Shown: piece by piece, positions 44,198-55,828 of the stretch
Numbering within the stretch: the first letter of the stretch is position 1
Layout of the letters: every line of letters starts with the position of its first letter
Assembly (NCBI GenBank): GCA_913057515.1
Contig: CAJXOJ010000005.1
Location: 26,744 to 90,743 of the forward strand
Length of the DNA stretch: 64,000 nucleotides
From: an uncultured Cycloclasticus sp.
GTDB lineage: Bacteria > Pseudomonadota > Gammaproteobacteria > Methylococcales > Cycloclasticaceae
Direction: 5' to 3'
Notes under the pieces: generated by a model
Database searches by the model: none
Seen by the model: the letters and a program-made list of their open reading frames with translations, nothing else
Told to the model about the DNA's origin: nothing
Translations under genes and position numbers: made by a program

Positions 44198-46066
44198 TTA
44201 TCTCCCTGCACCGTCATGAAAGAAGTCATAGACACGTTGCGCTAACGATTTATTGATTCCTTCGACAGTACATAAATCCTCTACCCCTGCTGATTGTATT
44301 TCACGCAAACCTCCGAACTGCTTAAGCAACTGCTGTCTCCGCTTAGGCCCCAAGCCATCAATTTTCTCCAGCGTTGATTTCTTCTTAACCTTCCCACGCT
44401 GCTGCCTGTGGCCACTAATTGCAAAACGGTGCGCCTCATCTCTTATTTGCTGAACCACTAACAAAGCAGGTTCATCTGATGACAAAATAAGTACTTCTCC
44501 GTCACGTTCCCGATAGATTTTCTCCATACCAACTTTTCTATCACTGCCTTTGGATATCCCAATAATGGAGATATCTCCGTAATCAATGTTTATCAACGCC
44601 TCTTTAACAGCCGTCACTTGACCTTTACCACCATCAATAATTAATAAGTCCGGCTTGATATGCTCATCATTTTTAGCACGAATAAACCGTCTCGTCACTG
44701 CCTGAGCCAAAGCTGCATAATCATCGCCTGCTGTTACCCCAGTAATATTAAAGCGACGATAATCCGCCTTTAATGGCCCTTCTTCATTTAAAACGACACA
44801 CGAGGCGACAGTTTGGTCACCCTGTAAATGACTGATATCAAAGCACTCCATCCTTTTAATATCATGACCGACAGCGAGCAATTCAGATAATTTTTGTAAG
44901 CGCCCACGTGTACTTTCTTTACTTTCTAGATGTTGGATTAGAGCTGTTAAAGCATTGTTTTGTGCCATCTTAAGCCATCGTGCTCTTTCACCCCGTGGTT
45001 TGTTAATCAAACTTACTTTTCTTTCTGCTTTCTCATTAAAAATTTGCTGGGTCAACTCACGCTCAATTAATTGATGGCTTAAAACAAGTGCTTTAGGCAG
45101 CTCCTTATCTAAATAAAACTGCAATATAAATGCACTTAGCACTTCTTCTTCTGATTTGCCGTGTGGCACTTTTGGAAAAAAGGTACGGTTACCAATATGC
45201 TGACCATTCCGTATAAAGAATACCTGCACGCACGCTGTATGCTGTTTTATCTCACAGGCCACAACATCAAGATCACCCTCATTACCACTGACGTATTGAC
45301 GCTCCATAAGTTTTCGTAATTGAGCTATTTGATCGCGAAACTGTGCCGCTTTTTCAAATTGCAAGTCCTCTGCTGCCGCTTCCATTTTCTTAACCAAATC
45401 AGTAATCAGACGACTGTTTTTGCCTTCTAAAAACAAAATTGTATGGTCTACATCGTCTTTATAATCACGCTCATTAATCAGCTCAACACAGGGTGCTGTA
45501 CATCGCTTTATTTGATACTGCAAACAAGGACGCGATCTATTTTTAAAATAACTATCATCACACTGCCTGACTGGAAAAATTTTTTGCAAAACATGTAAGC
45601 TATCTCGCACTGCACCTGCACTGGGATATGGCCCAAAATAGCGGCCTTTTTTTGTTTTAGCCCCTCGGTGAACAGCTAGCCTTGGGAATTTTTGCTGCGA
45701 TGACAAGTAAATAAAAGGGTAACTTTTATCATCTCTTAAACAAATATTGTACCTAGGCTTTAACTGTTTGATTAATTGGTTCTCAAGTAATAAGGCTTCG
45801 CCCTCTGTATGTGTTACGACAACATCAATATGATGTATATGTGACACCATTACCCTTTTCTTTGCGTCTTTGTCCGTGTTGTTAAAATAACTTGAAACAC
45901 GTTTTTTAAGATTTTTGGCTTTACCAACATAAATACACGCATTCCGTTGGTCTACCATTTGGTAAACACCTGGTTTTTGAGTAAGCGTTTTTAGAAAATG
46001 CTCACTATCGAACTTCACCGCTTCACTTTCGTTATTCATAAACACTATTTTACTAACTTCTTCCAT
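44198..46066 (-). CDS. uvrC: Excinuclease ABC subunit C
   Basis: GIY-YIG (GVYQMVDQRNACIYVGKAKNLKKRV), UVR domain, HhH C-terminus; true start may be 46039. Confidence 0.97.
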   Translation of the reverse strand: MEEVSKIVFMNNESEAVKFDSEHFLKTLTQKPGVYQMVDQRNACIYVGKAKNLKKRVSSYFNNTDKDAKKRVMVSHIHHIDVVVTHTEGEALLLENQLIKQLKPRYNICLRDDKSYPFIYLSSQQKFPRLAVHRGAKTKKGRYFGPYPSAGAVRDSLHVLQKIFPVRQCDDSYFKNRSRPCLQYQIKRCTAPCVELINERDYKDDVDHTILFLEGKNSRLITDLVKKMEAAAEDLQFEKAAQFRDQIAQLRKLMERQYVSGNEGDLDVVACEIKQHTACVQVFFIRNGQHIGNRTFFPKVPHGKSEEEVLSAFILQFYLDKELPKALVLSHQLIERELTQQIFNEKAERKVSLINKPRGERARWLKMAQNNALTALIQHLESKESTRGRLQKLSELLAVGHDIKRMECFDISHLQGDQTVASCVVLNEEGPLKADYRRFNITGVTAGDDYAALAQAVTRRFIRAKNDEHIKPDLLIIDGGKGQVTAVKEALINIDYGDISIIGISKGSDRKVGMEKIYRERDGEVLILSSDEPALLVVQQIRDEAHRFAISGHRQQRGKVKKKSTLEKIDGLGPKRRQQLLKQFGGLREIQSAGVEDLCTVEGINKSLAQRVYDFFHDGAGR

Positions 46067-46130
46067 ACAAAGGGGAGTACTATTATTTTCACTTACTCTA
46101 AGGCCTATGTATGTGAATACTTCAACACAT

Positions 46131-46160
46131 AAAAAAAGCCTCGTTAACGAGGCTTTTTTT
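46131..46160 (-). terminator. Intrinsic terminator (bidirectional-looking) downstream of phaR
   Basis: Perfect 30-bp palindrome AAAAAAAGCCTCGTTAACGAGGCTTTTTTT. Confidence 0.88.
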
Positions 46161-46173
46161 CAAACAATGACGT

Positions 46174-46638
46174 TTACTTATCTTTTTTACTCAATGGCGA
46201 AGGCATCACTTTTTTAAACAAACCATCCTGCATTTCTTTAAAAACCTCCATATTACGGTTAGCTAACGATGTCATTAATGCAAAAGGATCAGCGGCTTGC
46301 TGGAGCTGGCTCCTTACCTTAGCTCTCTGTTCAGCGATAAGCTTCACGGAGTTCTCAAGATAATTTGCAAAATTATGTTGGAACGGATCACCATAAAAAC
46401 GGATCAATTGTTCCAACATTTCAGCACTCATTATTGGCTCACCATCCTCTTCTTGCTCAAGAATAATTTGCAATAAAACACTACGCGTCAAATCCTCTTT
46501 AGATTTGGCATCAAGCACTTTTACAGGCTCACGCTCAATAATCAATTGGCGAACATCATTAAGCGTCACATATTTACTAATCTCCGTGTCATATAAACGG
46601 CGATTAGGATACTTCTTAATGATGCGCGAATTAGGCAT
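46174..46638 (-). CDS. phaR: Polyhydroxyalkanoate synthesis repressor PhaR
   Basis: IIKKYPNRRLYDTEISKYVTLNDVRQLI N-terminal PHB/PHA accumulation regulator domain. Confidence 0.93.
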   Translation of the reverse strand: MPNSRIIKKYPNRRLYDTEISKYVTLNDVRQLIIEREPVKVLDAKSKEDLTRSVLLQIILEQEEDGEPIMSAEMLEQLIRFYGDPFQHNFANYLENSVKLIAEQRAKVRSQLQQAADPFALMTSLANRNMEVFKEMQDGLFKKVMPSPLSKKDK

Positions 46639-46661
46639 AATTCATAACCGTAATTGAGAAA

Positions 46662-48728
46662 TTAATCTACTTCCTTCATACTTAAACGAACGCGACCTTG
46701 GCGATCAACCTCAAGTACTTTAACCTTCACAACGTCACCTTCAGCTAGCTTATCACTGACCTTCTCAACACGATCTTCTGAGATTTGTGAAATGTGAACC
46801 AAACCATCTTTACCCGGTAAAATTGAAACGAATGCACCAAAGTCCATTAAACGTACCACTTTACCTTCGTAGATTCTACCCACTTCAACTTCAGCAGTAA
46901 TATCTTCGATACGTTTAAGTGCTTTTTCGCCTGCTTCACGATCCACTGATGCAACTTTAACAACACCATCATCGGTAATATCAATCGCAGCACCCGTTTC
47001 TTCAGTAATAGCACGAATAGTAACGCCACCTTTACCAATAACATCACGAATTTTAGCTGGATCAATTTTCAAGGTTAAAATACGAGGTGCAAAGTCTGAC
47101 ATTTCTGTACGACCTGATGATAACTCAGCATTCATTTTTTCTAAAATATGAAGTCTACCGCCTTTAGCTTGCTCCAAAGCTTTAGACATGATTTCAGGTG
47201 TAATACCCTGAATTTTGATATCCATTTGCAGTGCAGTCACGCCAGAATCTGTACCAGATACTTTAAAGTCCATATCACCCAAGTGATCTTCATCACCTAA
47301 GATGTCAGACAATACTGCATAGTCGTCGCCTTCTTTAATAAGACCCATCGCAATACCAGCCACTGGCGCTTTAGTAGGTACACCAGCATCCATCAATGCA
47401 AGGCTAGTACCACAAGTACTGGCCATTGAGCTTGAACCGTTAGACTCAGTAACTTCTGCAACAACACGAAGTACGTATGAAAAATCTTCTTGGCTTGGCA
47501 AAACTGCCATCATGCCTCGTTTAGCTAAACGGCCATGACCAATTTCACGTCTTTTTGGTGAACCAACAAACCCTGTTTCACCCACACAAAATGGAGGGAA
47601 GTTGTAATGCAGCATAAAGCTATCACGATATTCGCCTTCAACCGCATCAATCATCTGCGCATCACGGTCTGTGCCTAATGTAGCAACAACCAGCGCTTGA
47701 GTTTCGCCACGTGTAAATAAAGCTGACCCATGTGCACGAGGTAAAACACCTGTACGCACATGAATAGGACGAACTGTTTCCAAGTCACGACCATCAATAC
47801 GTTGTTGTGTAGAAAGCACTAAACCACGTACGTGCTTCTTTTCAAGTGATGAAAAAATATCTTTTACTTCATCAGCATCTTCGTCTTCTAATTGAGCAAC
47901 AACATTATTACGCACTTCTTTTAATTTAACTTGACGATCTAGCTTAACCAACACGGTATATGCGTCAGCAATGCCGTCATTAGCCAGTGCCGCAACTTTT
48001 TCAACCAAGGCTTGGTTTACTTCAGGAGCAACCCATTCCATACGAGGCTTACCAGTTTCCGCTGCTAATTCATCAATAGCTGTAATCGCTGCTTGCATTT
48101 GCTCATGACCAAATGTCACCGCACCTAACATCACATCTTCAGGTAAACAATCAGCTTCTGATTCAACCATCAGTACAGCATCAGAGGTACCAGCAACAAC
48201 TAAATCCAACTGTGAATTTTCTAGCGCTGATTTAGATGGGTTTAGTGCATATTCACCATTAATATAACCCACTCGCGCAGCACCAATCGGGCCGTCAAAA
48301 GGTAAACCAGAAATAGCTAAAGCAGCTGAAGCGCCCAATAAGGCAGGAATATCAGGATCAACTTCTGGGTTCAACGAAATAACTGTCGCAATAATTTGTG
48401 TTTCGTTTTTATATCCTTTTGGGAATAATGGACGAATAGGACGATCAATAAGGCGTGAAGTCAGTGTTTCTTTCTCACTTGGACGACCCTCACGCTTGAA
48501 AAAACCACCGGGGATTTTACCCGCAGCATATGTTTTTTCTTGGTAGTTGACGGTTAATGGAAAAAACGAGTTATTTTCCCCGCCTTCACGTTTACCTACC
48601 GCTGTTACTAAAACGATCGTACCATCTATTTCGACTAAAACTGCACCATCTGCTTGACGAGCGATTTCGCCCGTTTCAAATGAAACCGTTTGGTTGCCGA
48701 ACTGAAACTCTTTTTTTACTGAATTCAC
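46662..48728 (-). CDS. pnp: Polynucleotide phosphorylase
   Basis: Two RNase PH domains, KH ([21 protein letters not shown]) and S1 domains; next to rpsO. Confidence 0.98.
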   Translation of the reverse strand: MNSVKKEFQFGNQTVSFETGEIARQADGAVLVEIDGTIVLVTAVGKREGGENNSFFPLTVNYQEKTYAAGKIPGGFFKREGRPSEKETLTSRLIDRPIRPLFPKGYKNETQIIATVISLNPEVDPDIPALLGASAALAISGLPFDGPIGAARVGYINGEYALNPSKSALENSQLDLVVAGTSDAVLMVESEADCLPEDVMLGAVTFGHEQMQAAITAIDELAAETGKPRMEWVAPEVNQALVEKVAALANDGIADAYTVLVKLDRQVKLKEVRNNVVAQLEDEDADEVKDIFSSLEKKHVRGLVLSTQQRIDGRDLETVRPIHVRTGVLPRAHGSALFTRGETQALVVATLGTDRDAQMIDAVEGEYRDSFMLHYNFPPFCVGETGFVGSPKRREIGHGRLAKRGMMAVLPSQEDFSYVLRVVAEVTESNGSSSMASTCGTSLALMDAGVPTKAPVAGIAMGLIKEGDDYAVLSDILGDEDHLGDMDFKVSGTDSGVTALQMDIKIQGITPEIMSKALEQAKGGRLHILEKMNAELSSGRTEMSDFAPRILTLKIDPAKIRDVIGKGGVTIRAITEETGAAIDITDDGVVKVASVDREAGEKALKRIEDITAEVEVGRIYEGKVVRLMDFGAFVSILPGKDGLVHISQISEDRVEKVSDKLAEGDVVKVKVLEVDRQGRVRLSMKEVD

Positions 48729-48757
48729 TATTTATGCCTGCCTATTATTTGTCTTTA

Positions 48758-49027
48758 TTACTTTCTTAAACCTAAACGCGCAATTAATGCACGGTAACGT
48801 TCTACGTCTTTGCCTTTTAAGTAATCTAGTAATTTACGGCGGCGGTTAATAATTCTCAATAAACCTTGACGTGAGTGATGATCTTTTTTGTTCTCAGAAA
48901 AATGCGGTGTCAAATGATTGATTCTCCCCGTTAACAAAGCAACTTGAACCTCTGGAGATCCTGTATCACCTTCTGATAACGCATATTCTTTAACAATTTC
49001 TTGCTTTTGTTCTGTACCGAACGACAT
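48758..49027 (-). CDS. rpsO: 30S ribosomal protein S15
   Basis: [52 protein letters not shown]. Confidence 0.99.
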   Translation of the reverse strand: MSFGTEQKQEIVKEYALSEGDTGSPEVQVALLTGRINHLTPHFSENKKDHHSRQGLLRIINRRRKLLDYLKGKDVERYRALIARLGLRK

Positions 49028-49126
49028 ATTTCTTACTCCACTTTCTATTTATATTAATCTTGAAAAAACAGCTCATTATACTCTTGACAGCCATAGCTAA
49101 CAAGCTATAACCATTTAAAGCATCAT

Positions 49127-50035
49127 TTATACAAAAATTCTAACTGGGGCCAATTGATGACCTTCCACGCCCTTACCTAACCCAAAAATTTTTCCCTGCG
49201 AATCATTCAATCGGATCAAAGGCTCGTACATCGCCTGCTCTACAATAATTGGGCGGCCTAAACATAAGTCAGCTTTATCTTCCTCGCTGACACTCATCAC
49301 CGGATAATCCTGTAACGCCAAATCTAAACTCTGCAATAAACCATCTAATGCTAGCAAATCACCTTGTGTTGATTCTAACTGCTCTAAGGTGACCGCCTCA
49401 CTTAGTATAAATGGCCCTGTTTTTATTCTTCTTAGAAAACTCACATGGGCGCCACAGCCTAATGCATTTCCAATATCTTCCGCTAGCGTACGAACGTAGG
49501 TCCCTTTAGTGCAACATACTTCGAGCGTTAAACTGTCAGCGGTTTTAGCTAATATGGATAAAGATTTAATGGTGACTTTTCGTGCAGGTCTCTCAACGGT
49601 TTGCCCTTGCCTGGCCAATGCATATAACCGTTGACCATTATGTTTTAACGCTGAATACATCGGTGGAACTTGTTGAATGTCACCGGTAAACTTATCCAGT
49701 ATTTTATTCAATGAAACAAGCTTGATATCTGGGATTTCTTTTTCACAAACGACCTCGCCCTCCACATCACCTGTGCTAGTGGTTTGCCCTAAGCGCATCG
49801 TAAACTGATAGGTCTTATCAGAGGCTAGTAAATACTGAGAGACCTTTGTTGCATGACCAAGACAAATAGGCAAGACACCAGAAGCTAAGGGGTCTAAGCT
49901 ACCTGTGTGACCTACTTTTTTAGCGCCAAATAAGCGTTTAACTCGCTGAACAGCCTGATTAGAGGATATATTGAGTGGCTTATCTAAAATAAGAATGCCG
50001 CTAATATCGCGCCCTTTCTTTTTACGATCCGCCAC
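49127..50035 (-). CDS. truB: tRNA pseudouridine-55 synthase TruB
   Basis: GHTGSLDPLASGVLPICLGHATKVS; LDKPLNISSNQAVQRVKRLF. Confidence 0.98.
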   Translation of the reverse strand: MADRKKKGRDISGILILDKPLNISSNQAVQRVKRLFGAKKVGHTGSLDPLASGVLPICLGHATKVSQYLLASDKTYQFTMRLGQTTSTGDVEGEVVCEKEIPDIKLVSLNKILDKFTGDIQQVPPMYSALKHNGQRLYALARQGQTVERPARKVTIKSLSILAKTADSLTLEVCCTKGTYVRTLAEDIGNALGCGAHVSFLRRIKTGPFILSEAVTLEQLESTQGDLLALDGLLQSLDLALQDYPVMSVSEEDKADLCLGRPIIVEQAMYEPLIRLNDSQGKIFGLGKGVEGHQLAPVRIFV

Positions 50036-50038
50036 GTA

Positions 50039-50404
50039 TTACTTCTCGTTATCTGGATCGGTTGCTTTCAGCAACGCGTCCATTTTAATACCCTGCTCAA
50101 TAGATTCATCCAAAAAGAACCTTAACTCTGGCACCATTCTCATTCGCATACGTTTTGAAACAATGCCATGAATATAATTTGATGCGCGGTTTAACGCTAC
50201 AATACTTGATTGTTTACTCTCATCAGCTTTGGTGGTTAAAACGCCAATAAAAACTTTGGCTACAGCCAGGTCTTTTGTAACCTCTACATCATTCACTGTC
50301 ACAAAACCCACATCAGGGTCACGCAAATCACGTTGAAGCACCTCACCTAGCTCTCGCTGAAGTTGACGAGCCACTCGCTGAAATCGTAAGAACTCTCTAG
50401 GCAT
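50039..50404 (-). CDS. rbfA: Ribosome-binding factor A
   Basis: RVARQLQRELGEVLQRDLRDPDVGFVTVNDVEVTKDL; between infB and truB. Confidence 0.97.
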   Translation of the reverse strand: MPREFLRFQRVARQLQRELGEVLQRDLRDPDVGFVTVNDVEVTKDLAVAKVFIGVLTTKADESKQSSIVALNRASNYIHGIVSKRMRMRMVPELRFFLDESIEQGIKMDALLKATDPDNEK

Positions 50405-50414
50405 TAATCGTCAA

Positions 50415-53045
50415 CTACAGCTTACGTTTAACTTCAATACGCTCAAATACTTCAATTTGATCGCCATCTTGCACGTCATTGTAATTCTTAACACCGATAC
50501 CACATTCCATGCCAGATTTAACTTCTTGCACATCATCTTTAAAGCGCCTTAACGATTCGAGCTGTCCTTCATAAATAACTACGTTGTCGCGCAACACACG
50601 AATAGGCAAATCTTTCTTAACGAAACCCTCTGTTACCATACAACCAGCAATAGCACCTAATTTAGGTGACTTAAACACATCACGTACATTAGCAATACCG
50701 ACAATTTGCTCTTTAATATCCGGCGCTAATAAGCCAGACAAAGCATCACGTACATCGTCAATCACATCATAAATAATGCTGTAGTAACGAACCGACACAC
50801 CTCGATTTTCAATCATACGTCGAGCACTGGCATCAGCACGTGTGTTAAAACCAACGATTAACGCATCAGAGGCCGCTGCTAAGTTTACATCACTCTCATT
50901 AATGCCGCCCACACCGCCTGCCACGATCGATACTTTTACTTCATCGGTAGATAAATTACTTAATGAAGACTTAAGCGCCTCAAGACTGCCGTGAACATCT
51001 GCTTTAAGCAATACGTTAAGTGTCGCACTTTCACCTTCTTCCATTTGAGAGAAGGCTTGCTCAAGTTTCGCCGCTTGTTGTTTCGCTTGTCTTGCTTGCT
51101 TAGATTTAACTTGACGGAATTCTGCAATCTCACGTGCTTTACGCTCGGTTGGCGCAGCATATACTTCCACACCTGCTTCAGTTGCATTGGACAAGCCCAA
51201 TACTTCAACCGGTACTGCTGGCGTCGCCTCTTTAACTGCTTTTCCATGCTCATCGAACATGGCTTTTACACGACCATGCGCTTCACCAGCCACAATATAG
51301 TCACCCATCTTCAAGGTGCCTTTTTGCACAAGAACCGTAGCAACCGCACCGCGTCCTTTATCAAGACGAGACTCAATCACTACACCAACTGCCGCCACAT
51401 CAACTGGTGCTTTTAGCTCTAATAATTCCGCTTGTAATGCAATAGATTCCAATAGTTCATCTACTCCATCGCCCGTTAAGGCAGAAATATTCACAAACTG
51501 GGTATCACCACCCCAATCTTCTGGCGTGACCTCAATTTGTGACAACTCATTTCGCACCCGATCTGGTTGTGCGCCTTCTTTATCCATTTTATTAACGGCA
51601 ACAATCATCGGTACACCTGCCGCTTTCGCATGCTCAACCGCTTCTTTTGTTTGCGGCATGACACCATCATCAGCAGCAACTACTAAAATGACCAAATCAG
51701 TTATTTGTGCACCACGAGCACGCATGGCTGTAAAGGCAGCGTGTCCCGGTGTATCAATAAACGTTACCATGCTATCGCCTTGTTTTACACGATAAGCACC
51801 AATATGCTGAGTAATACCACCTGACTCACCAGCAGCCACTCGGCTCTCACGAATATAATCCAGTAACGATGTTTTACCGTGATCAACGTGACCCATAATC
51901 GTTACCACAGGGCCGCGAGTTACTTCATCGCCATCTTGCTCTATAACATCAGCCAATAATTCAGCCTGAATATCTTCATCACTTCGTAGAATGACCTTAT
52001 GCCCCATTTCCTCAACCACAATTACCGCTGTTTCTTGATCAAGAGGCTGGTTAATAGTCGCCATTGTTCCTAACCCCATTAAGGTTTTAATGACCTCACC
52101 TGCTTTAACGTTCATACGTTGAGCAAGGTCTGAAACAATAATACTTTCAGGGATTTCTACGTTATAAGTGATTGTTTTAGTCGGCACTTCAAAACCATGC
52201 TTATCATCTGATGCAAGACGAATATCACGTGTTCTTTGAGGACCCTTCTTCTTGTTTCGTCGTGGCTTTTTATCCACGTGCAAGACACCTCCACCAAACT
52301 TAGAGCCTGCTTTTTTCTTGTCAGGCTTGCGTGCTAGTTCTTGTGCTTTCTTAGCGTCAGCATCTGCCTTAACCCTAGCCATTATTTCAGGGCCCGCCAC
52401 CTTAGTTACTGCAATAGGTGTGACTTTTTTCTCAGTCTTTTCTTTAACAGGCTCTGCTTTAGCCGCTTCAAGCGCTTTAGCCGCTTCAATTTCTGCTTGC
52501 TTTGCAGCCTCTTCTGCAGCGATCGCTGCCTTTTCAGCCTCTTCAATCGCACGCTGCTCATCTAATTTAGCTTGTTTTTCAGCCTCAACCTTATCTTTTG
52601 CTTCTTGGGTTTTACTGGCTCTTTCTTGCTCTTTTTCACGAGCAGCACCTTGCTCTTCCATTAGCAGTTGATGTGCTTCAGCTGCTCTTTTAGCATCCTC
52701 AAACTCTTCAGCACTCAGGCCGCTCGCGACCTCCTCAGCAGATCGACCGACCCCTTTCTTTTTACGCACCTCAATACTAACCGAACCTGCCCCACGGCTT
52801 TTTGATTGCTTTAATTCTGTCACAACCGTCTTGCGCTTTAGGGTCATTTTTTTCGGCGCTGTAATGTCCTTTTTAGCTTTACCATGACTTTCACGAAGAT
52901 GAGCCAATAGCTTTACTTTATCGTCTTCACTAAGCGTTGAGGTTATCGTTTTACCTTTTACACCCGCATCTTTTAGTTGATCCACTAACTTTTCAGCTGT
53001 TGTACCAACTACTTTTGCTAAATGTTGAACTGTAATATCTGCCAT
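50415..53045 (-). CDS. infB: Translation initiation factor IF-2
   Basis: 876 aa; [38 protein letters not shown]. Confidence 0.99.
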   Translation of the reverse strand: MADITVQHLAKVVGTTAEKLVDQLKDAGVKGKTITSTLSEDDKVKLLAHLRESHGKAKKDITAPKKMTLKRKTVVTELKQSKSRGAGSVSIEVRKKKGVGRSAEEVASGLSAEEFEDAKRAAEAHQLLMEEQGAAREKEQERASKTQEAKDKVEAEKQAKLDEQRAIEEAEKAAIAAEEAAKQAEIEAAKALEAAKAEPVKEKTEKKVTPIAVTKVAGPEIMARVKADADAKKAQELARKPDKKKAGSKFGGGVLHVDKKPRRNKKKGPQRTRDIRLASDDKHGFEVPTKTITYNVEIPESIIVSDLAQRMNVKAGEVIKTLMGLGTMATINQPLDQETAVIVVEEMGHKVILRSDEDIQAELLADVIEQDGDEVTRGPVVTIMGHVDHGKTSLLDYIRESRVAAGESGGITQHIGAYRVKQGDSMVTFIDTPGHAAFTAMRARGAQITDLVILVVAADDGVMPQTKEAVEHAKAAGVPMIVAVNKMDKEGAQPDRVRNELSQIEVTPEDWGGDTQFVNISALTGDGVDELLESIALQAELLELKAPVDVAAVGVVIESRLDKGRGAVATVLVQKGTLKMGDYIVAGEAHGRVKAMFDEHGKAVKEATPAVPVEVLGLSNATEAGVEVYAAPTERKAREIAEFRQVKSKQARQAKQQAAKLEQAFSQMEEGESATLNVLLKADVHGSLEALKSSLSNLSTDEVKVSIVAGGVGGINESDVNLAAASDALIVGFNTRADASARRMIENRGVSVRYYSIIYDVIDDVRDALSGLLAPDIKEQIVGIANVRDVFKSPKLGAIAGCMVTEGFVKKDLPIRVLRDNVVIYEGQLESLRRFKDDVQEVKSGMECGIGVKNYNDVQDGDQIEVFERIEVKRKL

Positions 53046-53071
53046 GCTTCTTTCTCCAGGGAGTTTGTTAC

Positions 53072-54574
53072 TTACTCAGCGAACCAAGGTTCACGTGCTT
53101 TCATAATTAGTGCGGTAGCACGCTCTTCGTCAATATCGATCATTTCGAGCAACTCATCAGTCGCCAGATCCGCTAAATCTTCCATTGTTATCACGCCTTT
53201 ACTTGCTAACTTATAAGCTAGTTTACGCTCCATCCCTTCCATACCAAGAAGGTCTTCTGCTGGCTCATGCTCTTCTAGCACTTCCTCAGAGGCAATAGCT
53301 TTAATTAAATAGGCGTCCTTTGCACGCTGCTGAAGTTCTTCAGCAATATCTTCATCAAACTCTTCAATATTTGATAAATCATCTAACGCCGCAAAATTAA
53401 TTTCTTCAAGTGTCGTATAACCTTCCTGCACCAAAATAAGTGCCACATCTTCGTCGACATCAAGATCAAGCATTAACTGCTGAGCATAACCATCTGCTTC
53501 AGATGAGCTTTGCTCATCCGCTTGCGTTTCACTCATAACATTTAATGACCAGCCTGTCAGCTCACTCGCTAGACGTACGTTTTGACCACCACGCCCTATC
53601 GCCTGTGAAAGACTATCGTCTCTAACAGAAACATCCATGCTGTGATTATCTTCATCCACAACAATCGCAACCACTTCAGCGGGTGACATCGCATTAATAA
53701 CGAACTGCGCTTCATTTTCATCCCAAAGAATGATATCCACACGTTCGCCTGCCAATTCATTGGATACTGCTTGGACGCGAGAACCACGCATTCCAACACA
53801 AGCACCTACTGGGTCTAAACGTTGATCACGTGTACGAACAGCAATTTTTGCTCTTGATCCAGGGTCACGTGCTGCACCTAGAATTTCAATCAAACCATCG
53901 CCCACTTCAGGCACTTCTAGTTTAAACAAGGCAATAAGTAATTCTGGTGTGCTTCGCGAAACGGTTAGTTGCGGCCCGCGAGTAACTTCATCTACGCCCT
54001 TTAAATAACCGCGGATTCTATCGCCTGTTCTAACCGGCTCTCTTGGAATCATTTCTTCACGAGGAATAATGGCATCTGCTGTACCTTCAAGGTCCACAAA
54101 TACATTACCACGTTCAATTCGCTTAATAACACCTGTTACTAGCTCACCTACTTTGTCTTTATATAACTCGTAAACTTTCCTACGTTCAGCTTCTCTTACT
54201 TTTTGCACAATAACTTGCTTAGCTGCTTGAGCACCAATTCTGCCAAAGTCAGTTGATTCTATAGGCTCTTCAATAAAGTCACCTAACTCTAAAGCGTCGT
54301 CTTTCTTCTGCGCCTCTTCAAGAAGAATTTGTGCATCGGGGTTTTCTAAACCACCTTCGAACTCTTCATCCGCTTCCACCACTTGCCATTGACGAAACGT
54401 TTCGTAATCACCCGTCACACGATCAATGGCAACGCGGACTGCAATGTCTTCGCGATATAGTTTTTTGGTAGCCATCTCTAACGCAGCTTCAATAGCACCA
54501 AACAGGACGCTACGATCAATTTCTTTTTCGTTAGAAACAACATCTACAACCATTAAAATTTCTTTATTAGCCAT
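53072..54574 (-). CDS. nusA: Transcription termination/antitermination factor NusA
   Basis: 500 aa; S1-KH-KH and C-terminal acidic repeats. Confidence 0.98.
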   Translation of the reverse strand: MANKEILMVVDVVSNEKEIDRSVLFGAIEAALEMATKKLYREDIAVRVAIDRVTGDYETFRQWQVVEADEEFEGGLENPDAQILLEEAQKKDDALELGDFIEEPIESTDFGRIGAQAAKQVIVQKVREAERRKVYELYKDKVGELVTGVIKRIERGNVFVDLEGTADAIIPREEMIPREPVRTGDRIRGYLKGVDEVTRGPQLTVSRSTPELLIALFKLEVPEVGDGLIEILGAARDPGSRAKIAVRTRDQRLDPVGACVGMRGSRVQAVSNELAGERVDIILWDENEAQFVINAMSPAEVVAIVVDEDNHSMDVSVRDDSLSQAIGRGGQNVRLASELTGWSLNVMSETQADEQSSSEADGYAQQLMLDLDVDEDVALILVQEGYTTLEEINFAALDDLSNIEEFDEDIAEELQQRAKDAYLIKAIASEEVLEEHEPAEDLLGMEGMERKLAYKLASKGVITMEDLADLATDELLEMIDIDEERATALIMKAREPWFAE

Positions 54575-54595
54575 CTTTAACCCTAAAATAAATTT

Positions 54596-55054
54596 TTAAA
54601 AATTAACCACTAATCTTGCTTTCTTTATAAGAGAAAATGGAATCTCAATCTCTTCGTCGTCAACATGTAAGTGCACTACATCACCATTAACATCTAAGAT
54701 CTCACCAGTGAACCGGCGCTGCCCTTCTAATGTTGCTTGGCGTAACTCTAATTTGACCGTAGAACCTTTAAAGCGTTCAAAGTGTTCTAATTCAAATAGC
54801 GGACGTTCCATGCCGGGCGATGAAACTTCTAACCTATACTGCCCCGTAATCGGATCTTCAACATCTAAAATGCCGCTAATTTGGTGGCTGACTTTTGAAC
54901 AATCACCTACTAAGATACCTTTTTCTGAATCTATATAGACTAATAATACTGATGATTTACCTTGGCCGGTAAATTCCGCACCGACAAACTCGTAGCCCAG
55001 CCCTGTTACTGCGGGTCTAATTAATTCTAGAATTTTAGTAGGCGCCTGATTCAT
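54596..55054 (-). CDS. rimP: Ribosome maturation factor RimP
   Basis: Upstream of nusA; GLGYEFVGAEFTGQGKSSVLLVYIDSEKGILVGDCSKVSHQISGILDVEDPI. Confidence 0.97.
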   Translation of the reverse strand: MNQAPTKILELIRPAVTGLGYEFVGAEFTGQGKSSVLLVYIDSEKGILVGDCSKVSHQISGILDVEDPITGQYRLEVSSPGMERPLFELEHFERFKGSTVKLELRQATLEGQRRFTGEILDVNGDVVHLHVDDEEIEIPFSLIKKARLVVNF

Positions 55055-55154
55055 CTCTATCCATCACGTACAAAAAAAGGGCACAAAGCCCTATTCAATA
55101 CTTAAATTTTACCAAGAATCTTAACACAAACAAGACTCTCAAGGTTTCAAACAA

Positions 55155-55176
55155 AAATACCCCTTATGGGGTATTT
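55155..55176 (-). terminator. Terminator/attenuator-like hairpin between tRNA-fMet and rimP
   Basis: AAATACCCC-TTAT-GGGGTATTT, followed on the minus strand by TTGTTTG. Confidence 0.6.
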
Positions 55177-55184
55177 CTAAATAT

Positions 55185-55261
<77 letters not shown>

Positions 55262-55345
55262 TCCATTGAGGTGCAGAATAATACTAGATACACACTCTCT
55301 TTACAATCTAAATTAAAGATTAATTCATTATTTTACTAACTATTT

Positions 55346-55828
55346 TTAAAATACCATTATTGTTCCATATAAACAGGCTGCTGCCATCAATCCTGCCAGC
55401 AAATCATCCACCATTATTCCAAAACCACCTTTTACTTTACTGTCTAACCAATTAATAGGCCAAGGCTTTGCAATATCAAATAACCTAAAAAAAACAAACC
55501 CAATAAATACATTTTGCCAACTAAACGTAACCCAGTACATGGTTAACAAATAACCCGCTATTTCATCCCAAACTATACCGCCATGATCATGCACACCAAT
55601 TTCTTCTGCTGCCTTACCACAAATCCATACACCTGATATAACAACCAATAACAATACCGGCAGATAAAAATCCGCACAAAACTGAATTAAACAATAGTAA
55701 AGCGGTATCGTCGCCAGCGTACCCATGGTACCCGGTGCTTTTTTTGATAAGCCCGAACCAAAACCAAAAGCCAAGAGTTGCACAGGGCTTGCTAGCAGTT
55801 GTTTGAACGAGGGTGTTTTATCTGACAT
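55346..55828 (-). CDS. pgpA: Phosphatidylglycerophosphatase A
   Basis: GFGSGLSKKAPGTMGTLATIPLYY; GIVWDEIAGYLLTM; start trimmed to MSDKTPSFKQ, overlapping the thiL end. Confidence 0.94.
   Translation of the reverse strand: MSDKTPSFKQLLASPVQLLAFGFGSGLSKKAPGTMGTLATIPLYYCLIQFCADFYLPVLLLVVISGVWICGKAAEEIGVHDHGGIVWDEIAGYLLTMYWVTFSWQNVFIGFVFFRLFDIAKPWPINWLDSKVKGGFGIMVDDLLAGLMAAACLYGTIMVF

Noticed and set aside
51316-51795. 159-aa plus-strand ORF, and similar antisense ORFs (3553-3837, 7057-7518, 41423-41821, 52252-52671, 57269-57712)
   Set aside because: All lie opposite strongly conserved coding sequence (infB, flhF, flhB, icd, ribH) and have compositions typical of antisense frames; no family recognised.
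52440-52680. Ala/Glu/Lys-rich low-complexity stretch in infB
   Set aside because: Normal for the variable N-terminal region of bacterial IF-2.
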